A stretch of 64,000 nucleotides of DNA from Rhytidiadelphus loreus (lineage: Eukaryota > Streptophyta > Bryopsida > Hypnales > Hylocomiaceae), in the NCBI GenBank assembly GCA_947034895.1, contig OX344763.1, forward strand, positions 30,627,025 through 30,691,024. The letters are read 5' to 3'. How positions within the stretch are numbered: the stretch's first letter is position 1; each line of letters opens with the position of its first letter. Positions 1 to 11,502 of this stretch are shown piece by piece. Position numbers and translations under genes: made by a program. The notes below the pieces were generated by a model. It did not search any database. It saw only the letters and a program-made list of their open reading frames with translations, and was not told the origin of the DNA.

Positions 1-950
1 TTCGAACAGTTCAACGCTCTCGATGAACACGAAGCCTTAGTCCTTAGTGCCATTTAGATATCATTCAGTGTGCATACTGCATACATGTAAATACAAATTT
101 TCAAACAGCCATCGTATCTTTTTTCTGTTCTTTACAGTTCTTTTCTTCATAGGATGTTCATTCATGCCAGGACCTCACTAGCCATAAGGAAAATGTAATT
201 TTGAAGAGTGGGAGGATAATAAGGCACTATGCGAAGGTTACATTTGGTGCTCAACCGAACAAGGTCTCTACACCACCCTAGGATAAACAGAGTCTATGAT
301 AGACGCCGCTTTGTACGGACCAAGAAACGGTGGTTTGGAATGAAGCAAAAGTTTGTACATATTTAACATGGTTATTTTTAAACAGACTCCCAAGTAAAAT
401 CTGCCACTTGATTTTTACAAACTTGTTCTTGAACGCCATTTGTGCTTGGTTTGGCCCAGTCTTCAAAACGTTTCTCAAACGTGGACGAAGGTTGGGTCGT
501 TGGGATGATGAAAATCTCTTCACTAAAGTAATTGCATCAGAACGTTTCCTAAACGTGGAAGTTGGATGATGAAAATCACGTACCCTAGTGCAAAAAACAA
601 CTCCTTCACTATCCTGCCTAAAGTGTACTCTTTTGCTAAAAATGTAACAGAGACCATGGTGCAAAAACAACTCCTTTGTATTCTTGCCTAAATTGTTTTC
701 TTTTGCCTAGAATGTAAACTTCATGCCCATGGTCCAATGTTTGAGAAACGATAGTGGTTAACTCCTAATGCTCTTTTAAATCCAAAACCTCCAATGTTTG
801 AGAAATAGTAGTGGTTAACTCCTAAAGTTCTTTTAAGTCTAAAACATTTTTTTATATGTCATTGCAACACAAGTTAAGAATGAGATCCTATAGTTAAGGT
901 AAAGCCACTCATCACCAACTAGCACCAACCACAACCCCATCAATAGTCTA
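1..950. other. Gene-free AT-rich DNA with degraded short duplications
   Basis: I see no credible gene here; the open frames are short and lack family resemblance. Two degenerate tandem duplications are visible. A segment of about 70 bases beginning with AAAACAACTCCTT occurs near 593 and again near 665. A 57-base segment beginning CCAATGTTTGAGAAA occurs at 734 and again at 791. Confidence 0.5.
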
Positions 951-954
951 GAAG

Positions 955-1200
955 TTTCATGAAAATTTTCAAACAAGAGTTCTTGATTTTTGGTTATCAG
1001 TTCCACCATTCTTTTCATGATACAAATTTTCAAATATGAGTTCTTGATTTCCAACCATCAATTCCACCATTCTTTTCATAATACAAATTTCCAAACATGA
1101 ATTCTTGATTTCCAACCATCTAATCCTCCATTCTTTCATGATACAAATTTTCAAACATGAGTTCTTGATTTCCAACCATCAATTCCTCCATTTACTTTAT
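955..1200. repeat. Tandem repeat, about 60-base unit, four copies
   Basis: Four consecutive diverged copies share the order TACAAATTTTCAAACATGAG, TTCTTGATTTCCAACCATCA, then TCCACCATTCTTT. Copies start near 961, 1021, 1081 and 1141, so the period is 60-61 bases. The first copy is the most diverged. The unit gives short open frames on the minus strand, but these are a by-product of the repeat and not a gene. Confidence 0.85.
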
Positions 1201-1463
1201 GACGCATGTGTTCGGTTTGGAGTGCCAAAGTGAACAAGAAATGGTCTCTTAAATGAGTAGTTTTGGAATAGTCTATACATTGAACATGGATCCAAACCAA
1301 CTTTTGCTTTCCAAAATTCATAGTAATTTTAGTTCAAAATTACCAAATTTTGGCAATCCCCCTCATTTCTATCTCTGCACTTGTAGAAATATTTCATTTG
1401 CCTTACTATACTCCACATCATGTTCATAGTTGCTTATTCGATTAGTTATGGGTGGTCACATCT

Positions 1464-2229
1464 AGGCAAATGCACACTACGGTGGATCACTTTTGGCAGA
1501 AATACTTACATAAAAGTCCATTTCATTTTTTTGCATATGATCTCTAAATTTTTTTTTTTTTTCTATAATTTATTTATAGTGTATTAAAGCAAATTATGAA
1601 GAAATTTAATTGAAATTTCTTTTGTATAATTATATAAAAAAACTTCAAAGATGACATCAAATTTTGATTTATTTTAATAAATTGTAGAAATGATTATAAT
1701 GAAAATTAACTCTATTGAAATTTAGACCACCCTTAGAAATACTTATTACAATTATTTTGATAAGATAGATTTGTGTAAAGTTTATTTTAAGTATGTCTAA
1801 TGTACCCCAAAAAATCAATGGTATTCTGATCAGATTATGATACATAAATTAGTCCATATCTACAAATTTAGGAATACAATTCTATATATTTCAAATCAAA
1901 ACATTTGATTATATATATACTTATTAAAATATAATTCCTTCTTTTGTAAAATATTTGAATTCCTAGTAGATCATTGAGTCCTTACCTTTAATGTTGTGGA
2001 CTGTGACAATATGTAAAGAGTACATTTCAAAGTCCTTTACAAATAGAGTATAAACAATTTTGCAAATATTTCTTTTGTATTTCATAGATCATCAACTATA
2101 CAACATTAATATTTGTCCTTTTCTATGTTCTACAATTTTTATATATTTAAATTCAAAGTAATTTTAAAAAATCTTATTGAAATAAGGACTGTGACAGTCC
2201 ATATTGATCCACCGTAGTGTGCATTTGCC
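1464..2229. mobile_element. Non-autonomous DNA transposon with 25-bp perfect TIRs
   Basis: A perfect 25-base inverted repeat bounds this AT-rich block: the left arm is at 1465-1489 (containing CACACTACGGTGGATCA) and the right arm at 2205-2229. The interior has no coding capacity. The pentamer CATCT stands immediately outside both ends (1459-1463 and 2230-2234) and is a candidate target-site duplication. The length (about 766 bases) and lack of ORFs fit a MITE-like derivative; the superfamily cannot be assigned. Confidence 0.8.
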
Positions 2230-2816
2230 CATCTTAGAAGTTCTTCAAAATACATAAAACTTGATTTGCATCTCTTTTTGTCCAAGGTGTTGTTTCAATG
2301 CAATTTTGAGAGTATTTAATTATTTTTGAGACAAGGAATTTTAGGGATTAAATCAAAGTACAGTGGTTAATTCAAAATGAGCCAATAAAGATGAAAAAAT
2401 AGTTATTTTTAGTTTTGAAAGTAAAATTTTTTAATTAGGCAAAAATCTAATTATAGCATAAATAGAGGCAATAATTAAAATATATACTTCTATATATTTT
2501 TAAGCATGTGTATTATCTGTGAAATATAAAATATATAAATAATATCTTTGCCTATTCTTCATTTAGTGCAATTGAGTATAATTAGGTATGCAATTGGGGG
2601 TCTTTTATATATTTACAAATGTTTTTGCTCTCTATCTTTTGCAATTTTTAAAATATCTTCACTATCATATTTGTGAGCAATCAAGTAAGTAATTGCACAC
2701 TAATCTTTAGGCATATCAATTTTAATAATTTTTGTAATTTTAACACTAATAGTTTGTGCATTATCATATAGAGAGTGTTGCTTTTTACATCAAGCTTGTT
2801 TGCTAAGGTTGTTTAA
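2230..2816. other. AT-rich spacer, no gene seen
   Basis: Low-complexity AT-rich sequence with no long reading frame, no recognised RNA gene and no clear repeat ends. Confidence 0.5.
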
Positions 2817-2888
2817 CCATGGTTGTTGCTTGAATAAACCATGGTTGTTGCTTGAATAAACCATGGTTGTTGCTTGAATAAACCATGG
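2817..2888. repeat. 22-bp tandem repeat, three copies plus partial
   Basis: The unit CCATGGTTGTTGCTTGAATA plus AA starts at 2817, 2839 and 2861, with a fourth partial copy at 2883. The copies are essentially identical, indicating recent slippage or duplication. Confidence 0.9.
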
Positions 2889-2907
2889 TTAATGCATTTA
2901 CTACATC

Positions 2908-2954
2908 TTTTGAGCTCATTGTCATTGTGACACAATGTCACAATGAGCTCAAAA
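2908..2954. repeat. Perfect 15-bp-arm palindrome (hairpin)
   Basis: The left arm TTTTGAGCTCATTGT (2908-2922) is the exact reverse complement of 2940-2954. The 17-base centre contains its own inverted repeat, CATTG-TGACA-CAATG, so the whole can fold into a nested hairpin. It stands next to a C-rich then A/T-homopolymer block (2980-3050). A similar arrangement is seen at 15060-15206 in inverted orientation, so this may be the end of a mobile element. Confidence 0.75.
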
Positions 2955-3850
2955 ACAAAAATCAGATTTATTTATTCTACCCCGCCCCCTTCCCCAGTGA
3001 ATTAAAAAAAAATTAATTTTTAAATTTTTTAAATTTAAAAAAAAAAATTCCAAGTCTCCCCAACCTTTTGTAATTTTCAAGTGGGGTGGGGTTGGCATTT
3101 GATATGGGATTTGTCCCGTATCAATCCTTATATCCCCATATCTGTATCCATATCGTATCTGTTTTACGTCTCCCCATATTCATATCTACATCTTGTATCT
3201 TGTATTTTGTATTTTGTATTCAAAATCAATGGAATTGAAGGGGGTGGGGATTTATTTATTTTAAAATCAATGGCTATCAATTTTTGGAAGAAGGGGGGGG
3301 GGATAACATGCATTAGATGGGATTTGGCCCATCCGGAGGGCCATGAGTTCCCTACTGTAGAGAATGCGTTGCATTGCGCTAGCGCAACAGTCTGACATGG
3401 CCAAGCGATTGCTACATCATTGGAAAAAAAAATTACTTTCATTTTTCATTTTAGAAGCAAATTTTTTTATTTTTTTTGTAATATAGCACCCGACGCTCCT
3501 TCGTTGCATTGGGAACAGATTTGAGAACGGGCCTGAAACGGCCTTCTAGTGCAGCTGAAAAACATCTAATGGGTTGCATCTTTTGGGCTCATTGTCAATT
3601 TCATACAAGCTTGATAAATAATATTTTGGTATTCCATAATTTTTATTCAAGTTGTTTAATTTTTTCTTTTTCTTTTTTCTTTTTATAATTCAACATTATT
3701 TTATTTTTTCTTGCGAAAAGAACAAAATTAGGACATGAGCAAATGACTTCATAAATACAAACCTTTTTAGATTTTAGACTTTTTAGATTTATAGGTCTAT
3801 AAATTTAGGAATTCATATATCATTAGGATTCTTTAGTAGATTTGGATTTT
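2955..3850. other. Low-complexity and repeat-like DNA, no gene
   Basis: C-rich, poly-A/T and G-run segments alternate with a TAT/CTGTAT-rich stretch (3110-3220). Reading frames here are short, antisense to each other and biased by low complexity. I see no exon signature. Confidence 0.4.
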
Positions 3851-3851
3851 T

Positions 3852-3912
3852 TTTTCTTGAAACACATCTACAATTTCCATTGATATGGGAAAAAAAGTAC
3901 ATAGAACCAAAG
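3852..3912 (-). mobile_element. Second LINE-type 3' end, inverted
   Basis: These roughly 60 bases are, in reverse complement, closely similar to 4556-4616, the 3' terminal sequence of the LINE remnant on the other strand. Shared landmarks are TTGGTTCTGTGTA and ATCAATGGAAATTGT, followed by CAAGAAA and A-rich sequence. This looks like the 3' end of another copy in opposite orientation. Confidence 0.55.
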
Positions 3913-3922
3913 GATCAAGTCC

Positions 3923-4620
3923 TTGACATGGGATTTTTGTTTTTCGAGGATTCTTCCTACCTTAGGAAATTGTCCGGCACTCACTTGGCAACAATGCATT
4001 TTTGGATCCAAATTACCTTGGAGGCTAAGGAAAGGATCCATAATGTGGTCCCTTTTTAGAGGTTCTATTATTTGGACAACATGGTTAGACTGGAACGTCA
4101 TTTGCTTCAACAACACAACTTGGCCTACCTCCAAAGCTTGAACAAGTTTTATGGGAGGCCTTTATTGATCATAGCCATGTTGCTTGGTTTAAAACCACAA
4201 AACTCTATGATTTGTATCTTAATAAAGCATGCACCTTCCTCAAGCAGTTCAATAATATTTGGCTTCAAACCCACTTCTTTAGTGAGAGATCCAATCTTCA
4301 AATGACCTAGAAACTAAGTCTTCCAAAGTTAGGGGCCTTTGATTAGGGCTCGGTTGGCACTTGGCTTCTAGTCTTTTCAGGTTGGCTTTCTACACTGTTC
4401 CTTACAAGTTGGTTTTGTGTGTTAGTCCGATCTTCTTTGTTCGGTTGTCTTGTTCTAGTCTTTCTTGCCATTGGCCTTGGAAAAAAGAGGAAGGAAAAAC
4501 TAGTTTTGAAATTTTGTTGTAGAAAATGAAAATATTGCCACCAAGGGTTTATTCCTTTGGTTCTGTGTATTATTTCCTTTTATCAATGGAAATTGTCCAT
4601 GTGTCTCAAGAAAGAAAAGA
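3923..4620 (+). pseudogene. Degraded LINE (non-LTR) reverse transcriptase 3' remnant
   Basis: The frame at 3923-4141 translates to a stretch with LRKGSIMWSLFRGSIIW and WLDWNVICFNN. This matches the pattern typical of the C-terminal zf-RVT region of plant L1-type reverse transcriptases (RGSILW.IWLERN..IFNN). A frameshift near 4130 moves the continuation to another frame, with WEAFIDHSHVAWFKTTKLY and a terminal NIWLQTHFF before a TAG near 4303. A pyrimidine-rich tail follows, ending in CAATGGAAATTGTCC and an A-rich run, as at plant L1 3' ends. No catalytic polymerase palm remains. It is a 5'-truncated, dead copy. Confidence 0.65.
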
Positions 4621-4871
4621 AAAGAAATTTAAAACAACAAACAACACAAGCACCAACACCTAAGCACCGAGGGATCAAACATCAATAAAAAGATAACAAG
4701 CCAAACACCGAATAACCAAGCATGTCAGCAGGTAGCCATGACCAATGCTGCTTCTAGTTGAAAACACCCATCTTAGGGTGAGCCAATTTCCATCTCATCG
4801 ATCTTGAGATGGGATCTCTCTCCAAAGAAGGAGTCTGACTGGAGCCATATGTTGTCCAAGTGCCAAAGGAA

Positions 4872-5088
4872 GGCCAGGGTGAACTGACCCCCTCGCTCAT
4901 CCTCGAAGGAAAACCCTGAATTTTTTTATTTCCCATGCATGATAAAATTTGCAATTTTGGAATTCATACTTGCAATCAGAGGCCCCAAATTAGCTAGGAG
5001 AGATGTAGAGCATACATTTTCTGGGCACAAAATATATATTTTTTTTTAATTGCACCCCCTGGGGGGACGAGCGAGGGGGTCAGTTCAC
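4872..5088. mobile_element. Small TIR element (MITE) with 10-bp flanking repeat
   Basis: A perfect 19-base inverted repeat, GTGAACTGACCCCCTCGCT at 4879-4897 and its complement at 5070-5088, encloses about 170 bases of non-coding DNA. The decamer GCCAAAGGAA occurs at 4862-4871 and again at 5089-5098, directly abutting the right TIR and 7 bases from the left TIR. If this is a target-site duplication, its length suggests a Mutator-like element; the 7 unpaired bases on the left weaken this. Confidence 0.65.
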
Positions 5089-5098
5089 GCCAAAGGAA

Positions 5099-6047
5099 TG
5101 TACCCTCAGTAACTTAGATTTGACTTTTCTTTGCAGAACAAAAAATTCTTCATTGATTTGAAAATCCCTTTAATTTTCTTCTCTGGAATTCATGAACTTG
5201 GGGAACCTTTTGCTGTTGACCGATTGATGAATTTTTTTTTCATTCTCTTCACTTTGACCCCAAAGTATAAAGCACCCTTCACCTCACCATGTCATCATAG
5301 TCAACTTGGGTGTTCAAGTTTTTACAAATAATTCCTTTTTTCACTCATACTTATGGCTTTCTCTTCCTTTAGGGATTCAACTGTTACAATCACAAAATAA
5401 TTCAGTTGGGTCATCAAATGTAGCCCTGAAGCTTTGTATCAAAATCAAGAAAGAGACAAATAGATGCAGATCCAAAGTTTTGCATTGAAGTCAAGAAAAA
5501 GACAATGTAGGGTCCCAAGCTTTGTGTCAAAATCAATAAAAAAATCCAAAAAATCCACCCAATGTAGGCCCCAACCCCAAAGCATCATATGCCATCTATC
5601 CACTTCAACTTGCAAGGATAGGGTTTTCCATTTCATTCATTTTTGGCTGGCATTGCAGACAACTAAGTAAGTATCCTCATTTGAGCTCATTACATCTTGA
5701 ATATTAATACAAAAATTTATTTATTCATCTAGAAAGTATACTCTCATCCCTAAATGGAGTGTGATTCAATCCTCAAATCGTAAGTAACTACTCCCTCAGT
5801 TCCCACTAAAAACCTCTTAATTGAAAATTATAGTGCATGTATCACTAAAAAAGGCTTCATTTAGTGATTTTAATCATTGAGCAAGCGATGTGGATTTCTT
5901 GAAATTGATTGAATGGGAATTGATTTGAATTCCCCATTGTAGTTGCTCAACAATCAAAAACAATAAATGGAGTGGTTTAATAGTTCATACACTAAGGTAG
6001 GTACACCGTAAACCGCTACTTTTTGCTACTGAGACTATCTACGGTTA
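5099..6047. other. Intergenic spacer left of the Harbinger element
   Basis: No gene is supported. Near 5790 the sequence TACTCCCTCAGTTCCCAC resembles one end of a Stowaway-type MITE, but I find no matching right end, so it may be a truncated copy or chance. Confidence 0.4.
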
Positions 6048-6699
6048 TTAAGGTATGTTCAGGCTTGTGCTTAAGGATGGTGATTATCGCTCATTTGGGA
6101 AGACAATTTGTGCAACAGTTCACACTTGCGGTGTTAAGGAAAAGCCGATTCTAGTTGGAGGACGAGGTGGCAGAGGATACAAGCGGTGCTCAGTCCGAGG
6201 CTGGAGGCTATAGTAGGAGGTCTTTGTACTTTGTGGAATGCTTTTGAATAACACCGCAATGAGGGCAAAATGAAGATTTCAGGAAGTAGACAACGCTATT
6301 ACGTACTGGGACCCATAGTGCACATATAACTAGGAGCACTGCTAATATCAAACTACCAAAGTGTTTTTTTTGGCGCTTCATTAAAAGAAGGCCCACCAAA
6401 GAATTAAAGAGTTCAACAGATTTAGGCATTGCAAATTGAATTTTTGGTGTCCAAAGACAACTAATGAAGCCTTATAAATTAACCAGAACTCAATTATTTT
6501 GTATCTCAACTTCCATTCACTGCTTTACAATTACCTACAACATTTCTTTTTTGCTACAGAATTTCTACGAGGCCGGCCTTTCTCTACGACTTTTCCTCAC
6601 TTCTTTGGCATTTTCTATCGATTTTTGTTGTTTGTGCATGTGTTTTGGTTAGAATCTAGTGAATAGTGACTGATAGCTTTTTTTGTTGTGCAGAGCGAT

Positions 6700-6761
6700 G
6701 GAGAATTTTTTGGACGCCTCCACTTTTGGTATGAATGCCGCTACTGCAAGCGGACCAGGTC
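6700..6761 (+). other. Possible first coding exon of Harbinger ORF1
   Basis: An ATG at 6700 opens a short frame starting MENFLDASTFGMNAATASG, followed by a possible donor (CCAG|GTCGTG) near 6761. ORF1 of plant Harbingers is usually spliced, and the main ORF1 block at 7415 lacks its own ATG, so an upstream exon is needed. A second short candidate lies at about 7191-7232. The joining of these exons is inferred. Confidence 0.35.
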
Positions 6762-7414
6762 GTGGTGCGATTTCTTCTCACGTAACTTACGTGCATTGTG
6801 TTCATGCATGTTTCTACGATGACATGCTTATAATGAGAGCGTATTTGCATGCATTGGCTGTCCAATATATTTTATCATACCAATTCTCGTGCTGTTGTGG
6901 ATGTCTTGCGAAGGATCTTTGAACACCGCCCGTGGGAGAACACCAGCTGCACCTCATATTGTCATCCCTCGCAGTTAGTAATTATTTACATAACCAATGT
7001 CAACTTCACCATGCATGCATGCAGATGTTTAGATTAATATAAGATCAGCTTGATCATAAGCGTACTTACAACATAGTAGCAGAGACCCCACAACAGAATC
7101 TATTGTTTCTAAAATTCATTTCATGATAATGCATTGTTGAATTCGTAATCTAATATGTCACTTGTTCTTTTTTCTCAAGTCTAGACAACAATGGAATCCT
7201 GCGCCAAGCAACAACGCCACAAATGCCAACAGAAGGTGAACAGTCCACCACTGTCTTGCCTCATTGTCGTCTTCGATTCATGTATAACTTGCACATCACA
7301 GATAAGGCCTCATACTAAGTTCTAATCAAACTGCTCTCAACTCACTCATTGCTTTAATTTGCATGTGAAGGTACCTTACCAAATGCTACATCCAGCCCAA
7401 CTTCTTGAACGCAG

Positions 7415-8580
7415 TTGGTAGTCCAGACTACGCCTACTGCTACCGATGTTGGTAGTCTAAGCAATCCTCAGAAACGTGCGAGAAAAGACCGGGCACCAAA
7501 CTGGCTTCCACTTCAAGTAGCAGCTCTTGTAAACACCAAACGTGATATTCACAATGAAGAGGTTGATGCCGTTGACGCCCGCGATTTGATGAATTGTGAT
7601 GCTACTAAGTGGAATCGAATTAGTACCATCCTGATGAAAGCCACGTGTTCTCCATGCCATCGCGACGGACCTGCATGTAAAACCAAGTGGAACCAAATAA
7701 TCCCTGACTACAAACGAATTGTTGATTTTTTGTCCCGAATAGGTATGAACAGCATGATCGACTTCTGGAGCTTGTCGACGTCCGATCGTAAAAAGGAAGG
7801 TTTGCCCCGTTCCTTCCCTCATGACATTTTCTTCAATATTCATGGGTGGTATGGACAAAGGGCTACCATGCAACCACCTCACACGACTACACGAGAGACC
7901 TTCTTTCAAATGAGGATAGTAACTACTCCACCCCCATTGCGGTTGCTACAGAAGATGACAAAGAGGGTCTGGAGAAAGAAAATGAAGACCCTATGGACTT
8001 TGTTGACACTCCTCAGGCAAGTGATGACACAAACTTCCGGAGCTCTTCACCAATGCGTCCTTGTGTCACGATCACATCTGCTGGAAAAAGTCGCAACGCC
8101 ATACCAGTTGGGGTGACGCCACTCGTGCTCAGTTCCAGCGACAACTCAGACAATACCATGCGGCGTCAACTGGGAAGCACTGGAGTTCAAAGGAGGAACT
8201 TGTCTGGTCATAGTCTTATAGCAACTGCTACTAGAAATAGTGGTGAAATCATAGCCGCTCAAATGCATGCAATGGCAGAGGCTAGTAGAGAAATGGAACG
8301 CTCAAAAATAGATGTTCATTCAAAAGTATTTTCAAAGAAAATGGAGTATCAACGTGACAGAGACATCCGTCTCCAAGAGAACGTGCGTATGGCTCATGAA
8401 AACGCCAAACTAGCTATAGACAAACAAGGCAATGTGGTAAAATGCTTGTCAAAACTAACATCCGTTATCTACGCTGGAATGCAAGTATCACGAGGCAAAG
8501 CAACTGCTGAAGTGCCGCAATCAGCTTCAGAGTCAGCGCCATGTGCTCCTGATGTCAGCAACTCTACTCCAAAGCTATAG
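7415..8580 (+). pseudogene. Harbinger ORF1: Myb/SANT-like (trihelix) DNA-binding protein, frameshifted
   Basis: In PIF/Harbinger elements ORF1 binds the transposon ends and helps bring the transposase to DNA in the nucleus. The N-terminal part (frame starting 7415) holds a trihelix-like domain with RAPNWLPLQVAALV, RDLMNCDATKWNRIS and KTKWNQIIPDYKRI. After HGWYGQRATMQPPH the sense switches to another frame, which continues with RDLLSNEDSNYSTPI, an acidic and Ser-rich linker, and a C-terminal helical region (EIIAAQMHAMAEASREMERS) to TAG at 8580. The switch at about 7880-7900 looks like a 1-base frameshift; a tiny intron is less likely. The block starts with TTG, not ATG, behind an acceptor-like GCAG, so the true start lies in an upstream exon. 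Confidence 0.8.
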
Positions 8581-9102
8581 ACTACTATCGTCGATACTAC
8601 TACTATACATAGTTTTTTTTCTAGCTACTGCAGCTACAGTCCATAGCGATACTCTCCACCTGTAGAACCAAAAAAATGCGATTATTATATTATGCTTCAA
8701 CCTTCTTGTTTTTGGTATGTTCAAGAACATGAGGCTATGTATGTCATTTCAATGAATAAACAGTTCAAAGTTTGCTATTGGCATCGGCAACTTGTCTCCT
8801 TCACTGTGAACTAACCATTTTTTATATAATTCAAAATCACTAAATGCATACAATAAGAAAAATTTGTCCTTCTACCATACTCAATGGCTACAAGTTAAGA
8901 GAAAATGATAGAGATAGGAGATGGAGTAAATATTAGACGTTTCAATACACTTCACAATTGATGAAATGAGGGAAGAATAAAAATTTAAGTCCAAATAAAT
9001 GCACTTGCTGCATTTGGATACACATAAAAACTTACCTTGTTAGTGAATGACTTGACGCTGGATAGCGAGGAAAATGCCAAGATCACGACGAACATCGGCT
9101 CC
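8581..9102. other. Spacer between the convergent Harbinger genes
   Basis: AT-rich, non-coding. It should contain the 3' ends of both transposon transcripts; AATAAA occurs at 8755-8760, downstream of ORF1, and could serve as its polyadenylation signal. Confidence 0.5.
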
Positions 9103-10383
9103 TCACTCCTCGCTAGTGTTGTCCTCAAACCGTTCAATCACTTCTACAGGTACCATATCCTCTAGTAGTACCTCAGGATCAAAGCCCTTGCAACGGAGCA
9201 CTTGCAGCAATCTTTCAACATCTTCTACTGACTGTCCAAGTATCATATTATGAAGAATAGCGCAGGCAACGATGACATCCGGAAGGAAAGCTACATCTAG
9301 GTCCGACTTCACAAGCAGTTCACGAAAGGACTGTTTCAATAAACCAAATGCGTTCTCCACCACTGCTCTAGCTCTACTCAACTTCCTATTGAACAAGCTG
9401 TCAGCTACGGGTAAGTTGGGCTGTTGACGATGTGGCACCATCAACCAAGGCATCAGAGGGTATCCCGAATCTCCTATCAAATAGGGATTGAATCCATTGA
9501 AAAAAACTCTTGTGTCCCAAAGCGTGTTTTGTCTAGCTCTGTGAAAAAGGGATGACCTCCGCAATACACGCGAGTCATTTGTGGAACCAGGCATTCCCAA
9601 AAACAAATCAATGAAACGTTTTTGGCTGTCTACTACGGCTTGACAGTTAAGAGTGTACCCTCCTGATTTAAAGTAAAAATAATCACTTGCAGCAGATTTG
9701 GGCTTCGAGATACTGATGTGAGTTCCATCAATGGCTCCAACCACTCTTGGCATGCTGCAGGTCTGTCTAAATTCAGCTTCTGTGCGCAACAGTGAATCTC
9801 CGCTTGGCCAACAAATTTTTGAACGAAGCACCATGTTGATTGCCTACACTACTTCTCTTAGCACCATTGACACAGAACTGCGTCCTATAGCGAAGAACTC
9901 ACTACATACAAGTAAACTAGATCCACTACTCAGCTTGAAGAGAGCACATGCTACTCGGACTACAACAGGAATGGCAAGCCTATATCTTGTGTCCTTCCTG
10001 CATACTACAGGCTTGAGCAATTCCGCAAGAGAGATGACCGATGCTTTACTTATTCTAAATAGTTTAATCCATCGGTTGTCATCATATTGGTCAAGCAAAA
10101 AGCGAGAAAACCATGTTGTCGACCTTGGCTTTACCCAGTAGCCCAATTCATCACCAAGGAGCGCTGCAACATTACATAAGCGGAAAGTGTGGAGTGCGGC
10201 ACGCGCCATGGTTTGCATTTCCTCGTGACGTTGAATGTTGTCATCTTCAGCCATGTCTAAGGCGGCGTCAATTTCATCTTCATCAGCACTTTCGACATCC
10301 ACCACGAAATTAGTGGTCAGCAGCAGGAAAAGTGCAATGGATGCCAGTACAAGTAAATCTCCTTCCATCGTTCGTGAATCCAT
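9103..10383 (-). pseudogene. PIF/Harbinger DDE transposase with one in-frame stop
   Basis: The transposase cuts and rejoins the element ends. Reading from ATG at 10383 to a stop at 9103 gives a HARBI1-type protein of about 425 residues. The N-terminal half has a helical region with RWIKLFRISKASVISLAELL. The DDE nuclease follows, with first Asp in VVGAIDGTHI, second Asp in LIGDSGYPLMPWLM and Glu in RARAVVENAFGLLKQSF, so all three catalytic residues are kept. A TAG at 9846-9844 interrupts the continuous frame between VSMVLREVV and AINMVLRSKICWP, inside a region conserved in the family. The sense on both sides is the same frame, so this is a single nonsense change. An ATG 25 codons upstream (10458) is open, but an acceptor-like TTGTAG just before 10383 suggests that part is intron. 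Confidence 0.9.
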
Positions 10384-11502
10384 GTGCTTCCTACAATCAC
10401 GACGGCAGAGAAATGTGACAAACAATTCGAAATGAAATTCTAAGGAAGGATACAACAATTCAATGACAACTACACATTGAAAACATGGCTATCAATTGTA
10501 CGATAGTAAATCAAAGCAGTCTATAGAGCAATGAGGGAAAGCATAGTGAAGGTGCTCTGCCATCCAAACCCTAGAAGAAAGAAATTACCTAAATTACTAT
10601 CACATGTATTAATTTCTACAAGTTCGATATGAGGAAGTCAATCCGCTTGAAGATAATGCCACAAAACTCGTTCCAAGACTACAGACTCATCAATTGCAGA
10701 AATTCAATGATCACTAAGGAAATGTGCAAAAAAATAAGGTAAGTGGAGTGCACCCAATTCAAGGCTAAATAATGCACGGATTTGAGTCAAACATGGTCTT
10801 GCTACTGAATTTTGCCTTTAACATGAACATCAAATATTCCCATTCCGCACCATTCATAGCAAGTTAGCAACAATAGCTTCTCCGCTAGGGATACACTCTG
10901 AAAAAATTGATAGTAAGCAACAGAAATAGTTCAAAACATATTGTATCGTGAAGCTCCTCTTCTCCAATGTCGTTCAAAAGAGAAGTTCTCCCACTCGCCA
11001 GACACCGCAACGATGGCTTCCGCCCCTGTTGTACACTTCCCCACTGGCAAACTAAATTTTGAAACCATCGTCGTAGCACTCACACCACCAATCAAGGACT
11101 AGCCCAAACCGAAACACAACATCCACGACCGAAAATGAAGACAACACATTCACAGGAAAAATTTAGTAAGAAAGAAGTCATACAAGCATGACAATTGCTG
11201 TTGGAAGAGAAAGGACCAACGACCGTCACGAGGCTCAATCTACATCCCGTAGCCCTAACACCAAATCTCTGGTGTGGCCACTCAATTAAATTGGAGTGCT
11301 TACATAAAAGTAACCATCGCAAATAACATTGTGCAGCAGCATATGTGAACAGCCACACTACTTATTTACACAAAATTCATACCGCATGTCACGACACAGC
11401 TATGCCAGATTCCCAGGTACCTACTTATAGGGCAACTAGCTTCTTAATGGAACTTTAAAGTTTTATACCCTGTCTTTTATAAGCTCAAGTCTGAACATAC
11501 CC
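10384..11502. other. Right subterminal region of the Harbinger element
   Basis: Non-coding or 5' exon/promoter region of the transposase gene. Several short frames on the minus strand (10885-11079, 11092-11358) may include a 5' leader exon, but none shows a recognisable domain. Confidence 0.45.

Noticed and set aside
969..1175. Minus-strand frame with repeated ENLYHEKNGG-like units
   Set aside because: It is an artefact of the 60-bp tandem repeat.
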